The notes under the pieces: model-generated
Seen by the model: the letters and a program-made list of their open reading frames with translations, nothing else
Told to the model about the DNA's origin: nothing
Database searches by the model: none
Program-made: the position numbers and the translations under genes
From: Carex sylvatica
Lineage: Eukaryota; Streptophyta; Magnoliopsida; Poales; Cyperaceae
DNA length: 64,000 nt
NCBI GenBank assembly: GCA_964058845.1
Contig: CAXKVR010000024.1
Coordinates: forward strand, 44,966 to 108,965
Direction of reading: 5' to 3'
Shown: positions 49,001 to 61,055 of the stretch, piece by piece
Layout: each line of letters opens with the position of its first letter
Position numbering within the stretch: position 1 is the first letter of the stretch

Positions 49001-52000
49001 TTAATTGTCTTCCCAGAAAAAAGGATCCTGTTCAAAAATGTTATAAAGAAAATCACAGTTTTCATTGCTTGAAGCTTCCGAAAGGCCTTTCATTTCGGAG
49101 TTGTTGTTTGTATTTCCATTCTCATTTTCATTGGTTCCTCCATTGTTTTGTAGTATGTCGTCTATCATGTCGCTCTCCTTTAAAACCACGTTCTCCCTGC
49201 ACATCATTTATGCAAACATATTATTTATTTATTTTATTTTGTGACGAATTTGGAAAATTTTAGAGAAAAATTTAATTTGTCATCTTACGTGAGAGAGATC
49301 GAACCAGCAGGTTGATCAATTTTTGTTTGTTCTATTCCATCCATCGAGTTGATCCATAAATCTTGTGCAACATTTATTGTAGCGTTGTATGAATTGTTGA
49401 ACTTAGGGGTATCCTTGTTTCCATAATAGTTACTACAAATGCAATGATACATATTGACACAGTCCTCTTAAGCTAATATATGACATGGGTATGTAATTCA
49501 TATATAACACAACTCACCTTTGAGGTGGCATCGGATTATGTGGAACCATTATTTGCTGGCTTCCATCCCTAGAGTACCAATAGAGACTAGCTTCATTTTG
49601 TGGAAATACTTGGTTCATTCCACACTGAGAATTAAAAATACAAGTAAAAGAAAAGAAATGATTCATTAGTTATCTATCATGAAGAGCAATATCTGTTTTT
49701 ACAATTGGAAAAAAAAAAAAAAGCTTAAGAGGGCACGTCAACCTTCTGAGCTCCAATACTAGTAGCTAGCTTCATAATTTCTTTCTCCATATTATCTAAC
49801 ACGTTTACGTCTTCAATATCATTAATATTTTGAATGTCACTAAAATTACGAAGTACCATCTCGTCAGTATTTAACAACCTTGAAATCAATATCTGGGCTA
49901 ATGATAAATTTAAGTAGTATAGAAAAAGTTTAAGTTCAATGCGTACGCCAATGGTCCTAATATATCAAGAAATCCATTTATAGCGTTTGTGTAAGATATT
50001 AATTGTTCTTTTATATCCTGCAAAAAGAAAAAGAAAAAGAAAATCACATATTAACAATCATATTTCTTATATGAGAAGGTATTCAAATATATCATTTTAT
50101 GGTGACACATCTTGACACCATATGTTTACAAGTCATTGTTATAATTTCAACATCCAAAAAATTGATCCGAATTGTTTACTATTTATTTAGAATTTTTAAA
50201 ATCGTTGTTTTTTAATGGTCCGTAATTTTCTAAAAAGAACAATTTTATATACATCTTAATTAACAAAACAAGTCCAATAAATATAAAATTTGGTCTCCAA
50301 GCATATTTTGAATATGATGATCATGTTGTTCGGTTTGGATCGGATGTTCAAACATATAATATCAAGATGCGTCACACCATACGGCGTAATTGGACCCCTC
50401 ATCTTCATATATATATATATATAGATATATATATATATATGTATGTATATATATATGTATGTATATATATATATGTATGTATATATATATATATGTATGT
50501 ATGTATATATATGTATGTAGATATATATATGTATGTATATATATATGGAGGTTGGCTACTATGCTTATATAAGCATATCCCCACATATACTTATAACTCA
50601 TTTTTGTGTGTTTTAATGTCCAAATGATCGATCGGAACCGTTCATCTTGTTCTCCATATTAATATGTTCTTGGAGACCAAATTTTATATTTTTATGAATT
50701 TTTTTACGATTTATTAAGCCACTTTGAAAATCGCTGATCCAACGGTGGCTTAACAAAACAGTAAAATCAGAAGCCACCGTTGGATCAGTGATTTTCAAAT
50801 TGGCTTCATAAATAGTAAAAAAATTCCGAAAAATATAAAATTTGGTCTCCAAGAACATATTAATATGGAGAACAAGATGAACGGTTCCGATCGACCATTT
50901 GGACATTGAAAACACAAAAATGAGTTATAAGCATATGTGGGGATATGCTTATATAAGCATAGTAGCCAACTTCTGTATATATATATATATGTATGTATAT
51001 ATATACAAGATATTATTTGGGGCCTGTGGGCTGCATTACCAACATAATGAGTAATTTAAATATTAATAATCTTTATATTTGTATTAATTAGTATTCTTAT
51101 ACTGCTTGGATTTGTGATATCAGCTTTTTTAAAACAATACCTCAACTGGCGGGGAGCTGCAAAAATAAGAATAAAAAGAATTAATCAACAACAATAAAAA
51201 AACATAACATATTAACTAATAATTAACTAAAAGAAAAATAGAACTGACCCTTGATTAATTAATTCTTCCATATTAATATGGTGATCACCTTTTTTGAATG
51301 CTTTTCTCAAACCCTGTTTAGGCCAAAGAAAACTTAGATTAAGAGTTTACCAAATAACTAAATAAATATGTAAATTACAATAACCTTAAAAAAAAGATCA
51401 TAGAGGTAAAACTTGCCTCAAGGCCTTCAATTCTTCTGCTCAATTGAAAAAAACAAGTTATAAAAGGAGATTTAGTTAGAAAATATATTAAAAAAAATGT
51501 AAATCCATTTTGAAAATTCATACCTTTCCTTTCTTTCTTGTGCACTGACGTCACCATATCTTTTAATTACCTCTTCGAATTCACTATAAATGAGAACAAG
51601 AAAAGTAACATGCATGCTTTATCAAAGGTTTCAAGCAAGGAAATGTAATTGGTGGACTTTGGATTTGGCACCTTGAAACTTGGAAAACCATGCATTTAAT
51701 TAGGGAAGAAAAAAAAACCCAATTAATTAAACACGTGCAGTTTCAACTCCTAACTCAAGCTCTTAACTACTATTTGTTGTTGTTGCAAGTAATTAATATG
51801 CAAATTTGCAAAAAGAGGTCATGTACCTATTTCTTCCCAATATAAGTGAAGGTTTTCCCTCGGTGGAAAATATGACGAGGAGGACATCGGCATCACACAA
51901 AATTGATAGATCTCTGGCCTTTTTGCTGATGCCTGTTCTCCGTTTAGAAAATGTCACTTTGCGGCTGTTGTTAGTTTCCTGTTTATGAATCTGTAGCTTG

Positions 52001-52011
52001 TTTCTTCCCAT
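49001..52011 (-). CDS. MIKC*-type MADS-box gene D (intact)
   Basis: Ten coding exons: 52,011-51,827; 51,583-51,524; 51,436-51,418; 51,313-51,249; 51,156-51,141; 50,017-49,947; 49,839-49,743; 49,624-49,518; 49,432-49,289; 49,196-49,001. They total 960 nt in one open frame (319 aa). The ATG is at the MADS start and agrees with A and B. Residues 1-60 form the MADS domain ([19 protein letters not shown]). Residues 61-80 are the linker, and 80-171 the K-like coiled coil split over tiny exons, as in AGL30/65/66/104 genes. The acidic Asn-rich tail ends DPFFWEDN. The exon 3 donor is GC (GAG|GCAAGT). The 30-nt exon 8 of B is deleted without loss of frame. Intron 5 carries a foldback MITE. Likely a pollen-type transcription factor working as a dimer. 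Confidence 0.85.
50405..50546. repeat. (TA)n/(TATG)n microsatellite in gene D intron 5
   Basis: Alternating TA runs and ATGT units abut the MITE on its left. A shorter tract (50,976-51,006) abuts it on the right. Confidence 0.9.
50547..50975. mobile_element. Foldback MITE M1b in gene D intron 5
   Basis: The ends GAGGTTGGCTACTATGC and GCATAGTAGCCAAC are inverted, with arms of about 200 bp meeting near 50,765. Very similar to M1c, and shares its core with M1a. (TA)n-type DNA flanks both ends. Confidence 0.85.
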
Positions 52012-52975
52012 TTTCTGTTCATCATAGTCAGAAACATATATATGAGTTTGCAATTCAGAAAGTTGAGGTTACCAATAATAAAAAAAGAGAAATAAATCAT
52101 TGATTTTTTAATTATAAATAATTTGTGAAATAGGTGATAATAGTCTGCAAGTCTGCAATTAGAAATGTCAACGAGATTAGCCAAAAAGCTTGAACTCGGT
52201 CAGTTCGAAGCACATAGGCCAAAGGTTTTTATCGATTTGATGTTGTGAGCCACTCATTTGTCACGAGCAGAAAAAGAATTTCATCTTCTTCTTATAAAAT
52301 GTTGCATCCTTTCATAGTGGGCACAGAGAGAAATGCATGGTTTTCAAATAAATCAAATTTAATTGATCAAATAAAGATATTGGAAAAAGTCAGCCACCTC
52401 CGTCAATCCAAAACAATGGAAGTTAAATTAAAAACGGGAAAATACCCAATAAGTAGTCGCAAATGAAAAATGAGAAAAAGAAGATAGTAACTAATTAAGG
52501 TTTTTCTCTTATGGTGGACACAGAAACAGAAAGAGATATAGAAAGAGTCACAAAATTGAGAAAGCAATAGAAATATAACAAGTATGCTCACACACAAAAC
52601 GATGCAATCAATTCCAAGACTACCTCCGACCCTAACCTCGACTGTCTGGTCCCTGAGCGTCCTCCTGAGTACCTGGAACTCACAAAGTGGAGCGGAATGA
52701 GAGATAGTTCAAGAATATCCCTCAGTGCGGTATTCAGTTCCAATCGATATATCAAAATCAGATAGAACTAATTTTTCTTGCACGAGCCATTATTGAAGAT
52801 GAACAAGGAGGAAATCAAAAGAAAACAGTAACTAATTAAAATGACTCACCTAATTAGTTGCCTTGATACCTAACTAAACTTGTATCCTGAGGAAGCAAAC
52901 AAAATAGAACGTACTGCTATTTATAAAGAGATCTTACAAGCAGCGAAAAATAAGGATGAAACTAAATATAGACTA
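52012..52975 (-). promoter_or_regulatory. Gene D promoter, leader exon and 5'UTR intron
   Basis: CTAAATATAG lies at 52,962-52,971, a TATA-like TTTATAAATAG at about 52,917-52,928, and the leader exon ends ATTAG at 52,850 with donor GTGAGT. The intron acceptor GAACAG lies 3 nt before the ATG. The intron (about 830 bp) holds a segment at 52,660-52,745 similar to 3,330-3,440. Confidence 0.7.
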
Positions 52976-52979
52976 CAAC

Positions 52980-54830
52980 CGTACACAGACAAAATTAATT
53001 ATTTACGTGTAATTTAATTGATATATTGGCAACAATTTGTTATATTTAGATATCTAAGAACAAGTACAGCGTAAAAGTATTCACAGAATTTTAATATTTT
53101 TCTAACTTGCTGATTTATTTTTGCACTGTAATTATACTTCAAAATAATCACACAAAACTATTTACAATTTACAAAAAAAAATGTTCGAACGTCTATTTGT
53201 GAAATAAATTAAGTACAAAAATAAAAGTACCTCCAAATTAAATAACGACTACCCGAAGTCTACTTTTATGCCGTTACAATACTAAAAAAGTCAGCTAGAT
53301 TGAAAAAAAATTAAGTGAAAGAACACGTCATGATACACAAGTCATGCCACATGACGTGACCTAATGCTGATTTGATTTTAATAAAAAAAGGGGAGTGCTA
53401 TATTGAGGGCATCAATTGTGATTTTGAGAGCTAAGAGAAGTTTTTCTCTCTAAATGTCTATTTTACTCTTCTATTCTCTCTTCCTTATTTGTTCTAATTA
53501 ATTCTGTCATAATTAATTCACAAGTTAATACTGGAAAAAAAATTATATACAACTTACAATTGGAATGATGAAACAAAGAAGATGAAAATCCAAACCACAA
53601 ATAGGCCCTTCCAAATCCAATACATCACTGATAAAAAATTTAAATATACCCCTCTAAATCAATTACATCACATATTTTCTTTGTATAACAATAAGAAAAT
53701 TGGGTTTATATTCCCATTTGTTTATTTCTGCCTAGACATAGCCGAAGTAAGTGAGCATTGTGTAGAAAATATGGTATTCAGACTGAATGATAAATTATTT
53801 ACCAAATAATTTCTGAGTAGAAGATATTGCAACATAAGTAATTGGCTCTCTCATGCAACATAAACAAATCAAGCACTGCAAATTTAAGGATCGTTGACGT
53901 AAGTAATTAGAGTTTCCTGGTGAAATTATACATGAGCACTGAAATTACCAAAAATAAGTATATTGAAATATATTTTGGTTGCTAATTTCATGTACAAGTT
54001 TTTATGATACCTTACATTTTTTACTCTTTCATTGGTACTTAAGAACCACAATTTTGGATATATAATTCTAAAGCAATCACAAAAACTATTTACAATGCAA
54101 AAGAAAAAAATTCACAAAGATAATCTAGCGCATCGTTAAGTGATGCATGATTTTTTTTTTATGTGAACTTGCGCATGTATGGATATATTATGCTAATTCT
54201 GAGATAATTTTTCAAAAAAAAAAAAAAAAACTGTCATTTTCAGTGGATGACCGGTGTGCTTGCTGATTTCTCTATTACTGCTTGTGTGCTTATTGACCTT
54301 GTGATAGGGGTCAAATAAATCGTTATTTTTCCTATCACTTAGTCTAGATTATTACCATTTATCGAATTACAATTGCTTATTTTTTAGAGATTCATATTAT
54401 TTTCTGTTATTTCACTTGGTTTTAGAGAATTGCAGATTTTTAATTATATTGGAGCAAAAACAACTATAAAACACGCAATTCTGATATCTCAGCCTCAGCT
54501 GCACGGATGCCTCTTTAATTAATTTTTCTCCTTTAATTAACGGTTATATAATAAGAAATTTGTTGAAATAATGCTTTAATTAGATATTATAATTTTCATA
54601 TTAGTCTTTAACTTTACAAAATATTATAAAAAGATATTTTAAATGTCCTAATTCAGTTGAATCTATTTTTAAATAATGTATATGTCATATTTATATTTTT
54701 ACGAAATGTTACCAAAAATCTTTATTATATTATGAGAAAGTTTTATAAGAAAGTTTTATAAGTATAAATAGTAATGATTCAAATTTTTGGGATATTACAA
54801 AGCCTTAGTTATACTAGATACTATTCCGCA
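52980..54830. other. Intergenic DNA upstream of gene D
   Basis: The part to about 53,340 resembles the A upstream region (about 700-970). No gene is seen. Confidence 0.4.
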
Positions 54831-55049
54831 TATATAACTTTTTTCACAAATCCTATACATCACTTAATCAACTTGAAACCAATATATGCATAATAATAAA
54901 TTTCAATATTACACAAAAAGTTTAAGTTAATTAAATCAATGAACCTAAGATGTTATGAAATATATTTATTTCGTCAATATAAGGCAATAATCTTCACCTG
55001 CTGCAAAAGAAAACAAAATCACATCTTAACAATAAATCCTAATATATAC

Positions 55050-55083
<34 letters not shown>

Positions 55084-55087
<4 letters not shown>

Positions 55088-55511
55088 GTTGGCTACTATG
55101 CTTATATAAGCATATCCCCACATATGCTTATAACTCATTTTTCTGTTTTCAATGTGCAAACGGTCGATCGGAACCGTTCATCTTGTTCTCCATATTAATA
55201 TGTTCTTGGAGACCAAATTTTACATTTTTCTGAATTTGTTTACTATTTATTAAGCCACTTTGAAAATCGCTGATCCAACGGTGGCTTAACAAAACAGTAA
55301 AATCGGTAGCCACCGTTGGATCAGAGATTTTCAAAGTGGCTTAATAAATAGTAAATAAATTCAGAAAAATGTAAAATTTGGTCTCCAAGAACATATTAAT
55401 ACGGAGAACAAGATGAACAGTTCCGATCGACCATTTGGACATTGAAAACACAAAAATGAGTTATAAGCATATGTGGGGATATGCTTATATAAGCATAGTA
55501 GCCAACCTCTA
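55084..55511. mobile_element. Foldback MITE M1c
   Basis: The ends AGAGGTTGGCTACTATGC and GCATAGTAGCCAACCTCT are exact inverted copies. Arms of about 200 bp meet near 55,300. It sits between (TA)n (55,040-55,083) and an (ATAC)n tract. Confidence 0.9.
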
Positions 55512-55551
55512 TATATATGTATATACATACATACATACATACATACATACA

Positions 55552-55586
<35 letters not shown>

Positions 55587-55880
55587 GTATATATGTATAT
55601 GTATATGTTTGTGTGTGTATACATATGTATACACACAAACATATACATATACATAAATACATATATATGTATGTATGTATGTATGCATGCATGGATGCAT
55701 GGATGCATGGATGCATGCATACATACAGATGGATGCATGCATACATACAGATGGATGCATGCATACATACAGATGGATGCATGCATGTATGTCTGTATAT
55801 ATGTATGTATTTGTAGATGTATGTATGTATGGATGGATGCATAGATGCATGCATGCATCGATGTATGCATGTATGTATAC
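55512..55880. repeat. Compound ATAC/GCATGGAT minisatellite with internal palindrome
   Basis: (ATAC)n gives way to a near-palindrome centred at 55,624, then to (ATGT)n, GCATGGAT units and a 25-bp-type repeat with ATACATACAGATGGATGC. Open frames here are repeat artefacts. Confidence 0.9.
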
Positions 55881-56699
55881 ACAAACACACATTGGTTCAT
55901 TTCACACTGAGAATTAAGAATACAATAAAATGAAAGAAAAAATCGTTAGTTATCTATCATAAAAATCAATATCTTTTTTCAAAAAAAAAAAAGATTTTGT
56001 ATTTTTTTGTTCTTCATTGAAAAAATAAAAATAAAATAAATATTTTGAAGTAGACGTCAACCTTCTTAGCTCCAATACTAGTAACTTGATGCATAAATTC
56101 TTTCTCCAGATTATCTAACACATTTACGTCTTCAATCTCATTAATATTTGGATTGTCACTGAAATTACAAAGTACCATCTTATCAGTATTTTTTTGCTTT
56201 AATTTCACAATTTTTTATTATTTCAATTTAATTTATTTTGTACATTTAATATATATACACTTCATTCACAAAGCCTAGACATTATTTAATCAACTTGAAA
56301 TCAGTTTCTGGGGTACTGAAAAATTTAAATAATATAAAAAAAGAGTTAAAATACTACGTCAATGGTTCCAAAATATTAGAAAATCTATTTATTTCATATC
56401 TGTAGGTTATCGTTTGTTTTTTACTTCCTGCAAAAAAATTTGAAAATCACATCTTAACAACCATATTTCATATATGAGAAGGGATCCAATTATACCATTG
56501 TATAATGACACCTTTTGACAACAAATATTTACAAGTCATTTTTGCAATTCTAAAATTCAAAAAATCAATCCGAATTGTTTACTATTTAATTAAAAAATTA
56601 AAAATCGTTGTTTTCAATGATTCATAATTGTCTAAAAACTTTAATTTTGTACATATCTTAATAAATGCTAAACAAGTTTCAAAAAATGTAAAATTTGGG

Positions 56700-58020
56700 C
56701 TCCAAGCATATTTTAATATGGAGATCATGTTGTAAACCTCGGATTGACTGTTTGGACTTCAAAATGGTAAACGTGACATATAAACATATAGTGATCGAGA
56801 TGTATCACTATAAAATGGTGTAATTCAATGGATAATTTAAATATTAATAATATTTATATATTCAAGAATAGTAATTTTTATATCTGCATTAATTATTATT
56901 CTTGTACTGTTTGGATTTGTGATATTGTCTTTTTCAGCACATTACCTTAACTTTCGGGGTGGCTGCAAAAAGAAAAAAAATAAAAAGAATGAATTAATAA
57001 CTATAAAAAAATAACATATTACTTGAGGCATGTGAGCTGCATTACCAAGGTAATGAGTAATGTAATATTAATAATATTTATATGTTCTAGAAAAAGTAAT
57101 TTTTATATATGCATTAATTATTATTCATGTAAAACTTGGATTTCTGAAATTAGGTTTGCTATTTTTTTAACAGAAAAATCTTACTTGTCTGTCTGCTTGT
57201 CATTGTTCTAATATTAAATCTTAACTTAATATTTGATTTTTTTCCAATAGCTTAGTCTCAAAACTTTAGAATGATAGCTAATTTTTTTTATTTTGGTATT
57301 TGTGAACTTCTTTTTTTATTTATCATGTGAAGTTCTAAATTAGGTTTTGAACTTTAGGAAATACGTTTGTACGTTTAAAACAACATTGAAAAATAATCAT
57401 GCATAGATATTTATAGTTACAAATTTAATTAACATACATCATTAAAAATGCATGAGAAATAAACAAATGATTGTGTACTCACGCTTTATCAATTATTTGC
57501 TGCCCAATAGTAATGAGTTGTACAATAGAAATTAATAATTTTCTAATGCAACTAATTTTTTTAAGTATTAATTCAGTATATCAAATTATGAAAATTATTA
57601 AATAGTCACGTTTTGTTACATATCAACGACTTAATTTTCAAGGCCTATAGTAACCACAATAACAACTTTGGGCCTGGTTTTGTTTTAAAAAATCAATTAT
57701 GATTCATGCGCTAAAGTTGAATTAGTTTTAAATCACAACAATTAATGTTTTTATAATTATTTTAATATCAAACTAAGGAAGTAGAAAGTATTATCCCTTA
57801 ACCATATATAGTTGACTCAATGATGTTCAAGACGGGTACCAATCAAATAGTAAATAAATATCAGTTTGCCCTTTGATAACAATTTATATGTGATATATAT
57901 ATTTACACTGATTTTGCATTTTATATTCACTTGGCGTATAAAATTTAAGCTAAACACAAAATATTGAGACATTGATAATTTCATAAGGCATAACGCTAGC
58001 ATACATTGGTGGCCATAATC
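56700..58020. repeat. Tandem duplication unit, copy 1 (about 3.0 kb spacing)
   Basis: Matches 59,713-61,055 in the same orientation, including GCATGTGAGCTGCATTA and the inverted R2 portion at 57,440-57,870. No intact gene. Confidence 0.8.
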
Positions 58021-58024
58021 ACAT

Positions 58025-59100
58025 TTCTTCACAAATTTACTCTTTGTATCACGAATAGAAAACAACTTGATCATTCTCTCTAATTATATAGGACTTTATA
58101 TATTAACAATGAAAAGCTTTTTCAATTCGTTATTTTTGGTGAAAAATAGCAACTTCGTTCCAAAATAAAGTTTGTCATATTACAAAAATAATTACATAAA
58201 ATGGGCCAAGAACCAAAAATAATAATAATTATACATATATATTATATTTCCAAAATTAACACATATTATATTTTCCAAAATTAATGATATATTATATTTG
58301 CAAAATTAATTTGTCATATTTCCAAAATAACGATATATTTATTTTCTTGTTCTCATTGGATGTCTGCACTAATTTACGTATTTCTTGTTTCTTATTTTAT
58401 TTATTTTGAGAACTGGAAGGCATGAATTTTCTAACAAAAAAAATATAAAAATATCTTTTTTTGTGCAGATTAAAAAATTATTGATGAAAAAAAATCAAAG
58501 TTACAAATACATGACAATTTAATTAGAAATAACAAGTTTTTAACGGAGGATACAAATTACAAATTATTGAATAACTCACCTATGAAATCTAATGGTAGTT
58601 TTTTCTAATGAGAATTACCTTTTTTTTTACAAATTTACTTTGTATTACCAATTACAAATACAAGACAATTTAATTAGAAATAACAAGTTTTAAATGGAGA
58701 AGACAAAAAATTCCGACTAAAAGTTAAAATAATGAAAATTATTGAAAACTTATCTTGAAATATAACGGTAGTTTTCTTGACAATAATGAGAATCACCTTT
58801 ATTCACAAATTTGCTCTACGTATCAGCAATTAATAGAAGACAACTTGATCATTTCTTGAAATTATATAGGACTTTAGATGTTAAAAATGGAATCCTTTTT
58901 CAATTTGTTATTTTTTAGAGTTTTTGTTTTATAAAAATACTACAATAAAGTATGAGACGGGTGAAAAATGGCAACTTTGTTTCAAAATTAACTTTGTCAT
59001 ATTACAAAAATAATTACATAAATGGAAAAATAATCAAAATAAAAAAAAATCTTTAGATAAAAAATTTCTTACTGAAATGGGCCAAGACCTATTTTGTAAT
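58025..59100. repeat. Internal direct repeats
   Basis: 58,025-58,220 recurs at 58,800-59,090, and a GACAATTTAATTAGAAATAA segment occurs at about 58,515 and 58,664. AT-rich and non-coding. Confidence 0.6.
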
Positions 59101-59359
59101 TTTTTTTCTTAATTTATTATTTTTGAAAGTTGTTCTATTTATTTCTTTGCTATAATATCAAAGTCATTAATTTCTTTTATTTATGTCACATGACATGATA
59201 TATACGAATAAATCATATATATTGTATTATATTGTTTAAAATTTAGCACATAAGCACCTAAGTCTAAATAAATCTGTGATAGGTGTAGCTAGATTTGGTG
59301 ACAGTTTATTTAATTACTTGTCCAATTAGATCATAATCATATTTTTTTTAAATAAAAAC

Positions 59360-59711
59360 TTTTATTTTTGACCTACAGCCGAAAACAAAATTTTATTTGA
59401 TTCTTTAACCACGGCTCAAATTTTTTTCTCACACCTCTTTACTCACACTCCTTTTACTCACCGATCCATGTCATGGTTGAATGCGAAACTTTTTTCTACT
59501 CACAACTCATTACATGGTTCATCCAATCAAGCCATCGGTAAATAGAATCCTCATTCTTTACTCACGGTAAAGTTTTTTGAACCACAACAACCACGGTCCA
59601 ACCGTGTATATATGTCATCCGACCATCTCAATTCCTTGTTTGCCCATTATTCATTAAAAAAATTTGGGAACCATGGCTAATAACATATTAGTATAATCTT
59701 TTGTAGTAGTG
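59360..59711. mobile_element. Truncated CACTA terminus
   Basis: It ends TCTTTTGTAGTAGTG, the complement of CACTACTACAAAAGA, preceded by CCACGG/CCATGG sub-terminal motifs. No partner terminus is found. It abuts copy 2 of the tandem duplication. Confidence 0.6.
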
Positions 59712-59712
59712 T

Positions 59713-61055
59713 ACTTATATGGAGATCATGTTGTAAGGTTTAGACTGACTATTTGGACTTCAAAATAATAAAAATGATATACATATAGTGGTCAAAATGC
59801 GTCACTATAAAATAGTGTAATTTAATAGTTAATTTAAATATTAATAATATTTATATATTAAAGAAAAGTAATCTTTATATATGTACTAATTATTACCCTT
59901 GTACTGTTTGGATTTGTGATATCATCTTTTTTCAACACATTACATTAACTGTCGAGAAGCTGCAAAAAGAAAGAATAAAAAGAATTAATCAATAACTATA
60001 AAAAGCATAACATAACATATTACTTGGGGCATGTGAGCTGCATTATCAAGGTAATACTAATGTAATATTAATAATATTTATATGTTCAGAAAAACTAATT
60101 TTTATATATGTATTAATTATTATTCGTGTAAAGCTTGGATTTTTTATATTAGGTTTGCTATTTTTTTAATAGAAAAATCTTACTTATCTGTTTGTCTACT
60201 TGTCATTGTTCTAATATTAAATCTTAACTTGATATTTGATTTTTTTCCAATAACTTAGTCTTAAAACTTTAGAAAACCACTAAAATGATATCTAAATTTT
60301 TTATTTTGGTATTTGTGATCTTACTTTTTTATTTAGCAAGTGATCAAGTTCAAAATTAGATTTTTCAACTAGAGCAAATACATTTGTACGTTTAAAACAA
60401 CAATGAAAAAAGTAATCATTCATAGATATTTCTAGTTACAAATTTAACATACATCATTAAAAATGCATGCCAAATAAACAAATGATTGTGTACTCACACT
60501 TTATCAATTATTTGCGGCCCAACAGTAATGAGTTGTACCAGAGAAATTCATAATTTTCGAATGCAACTACTTTTTTAAGTATTAATTCAATATATCGAAT
60601 TATGAAAATAATTAAATAGTGACGTTTTGTATATATATAAACATTGACTTAATTTCCGAGGCCTATAGTAACTACAATAACAACTTTGGACCTGGCTTTG
60701 TTTTATAAAATCAATTATGATGCATGCGCCAAAGTTAAGTATATAATTTTCTTGAATTAGTTTTAAACCACAACATTGTTTTTATAATTATTTTAATATC
60801 ATACAAAAGAAGTAGAAGTATTATCCCTTAACCATATTTGACTCAATCATGTTCAAAACGGGTACCAATCAAATAGTAAATAAATATCAGTTTGCCCTTT
60901 GATAAAAATTTATATGTGATATATTTACACTGATTTAGCATTTTATATTCACTTGGCGTATAAATTTAAGATAAACACAAAATATTGAGATATTGATAAT
61001 TTCCTGTGATATATATTAGTATCCATAACTTTGACATATACATTGGTGGCCATAA
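59713..61055. repeat. Tandem duplication unit, copy 2
   Basis: Copy of 56,700-58,020. It includes a relic of MADS exon 5 and the inverted R2 segment at 60,460-60,930. Confidence 0.8.

Larger units (their letters stand above)
54840..57000 (-). pseudogene. MIKC*-type MADS-box pseudogene remnant F
   Basis: Recognisable pieces: an intact exon 7 (56,158-56,062; [18 protein letters not shown]); exon 6 (about 56,430-56,360), one nucleotide shorter than in D and hitting a stop after six codons; exon 5 at about 56,965, 17 nt instead of 16; the first 20 or so nt of exon 9 (55,882-55,903) before a microsatellite; and a second exon-6-like piece at 54,930-55,015. Exons 1-4, 10 and 11 are missing. A second exon-5 relic without its donor lies at 59,940-59,965. 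Confidence 0.75.

Noticed and set aside
50362..50627. Tyr/Ile-rich frames on both strands
   Set aside because: Products of the TA/TATG microsatellite in intron 5 of gene D.
50613..50915. 100-codon frame, also seen in part at 55,149-55,334 and 6,499-6,777
   Set aside because: Lies within inverted arms of MITE family M1. Its recurrence reflects the element, not coding.
55361..55917. Long overlapping frames rich in Tyr, Ile, His, Met and Cys on both strands
   Set aside because: They are translations of ATAC/ATGT/GCAT repeats, open in several frames at once, with no family signal.
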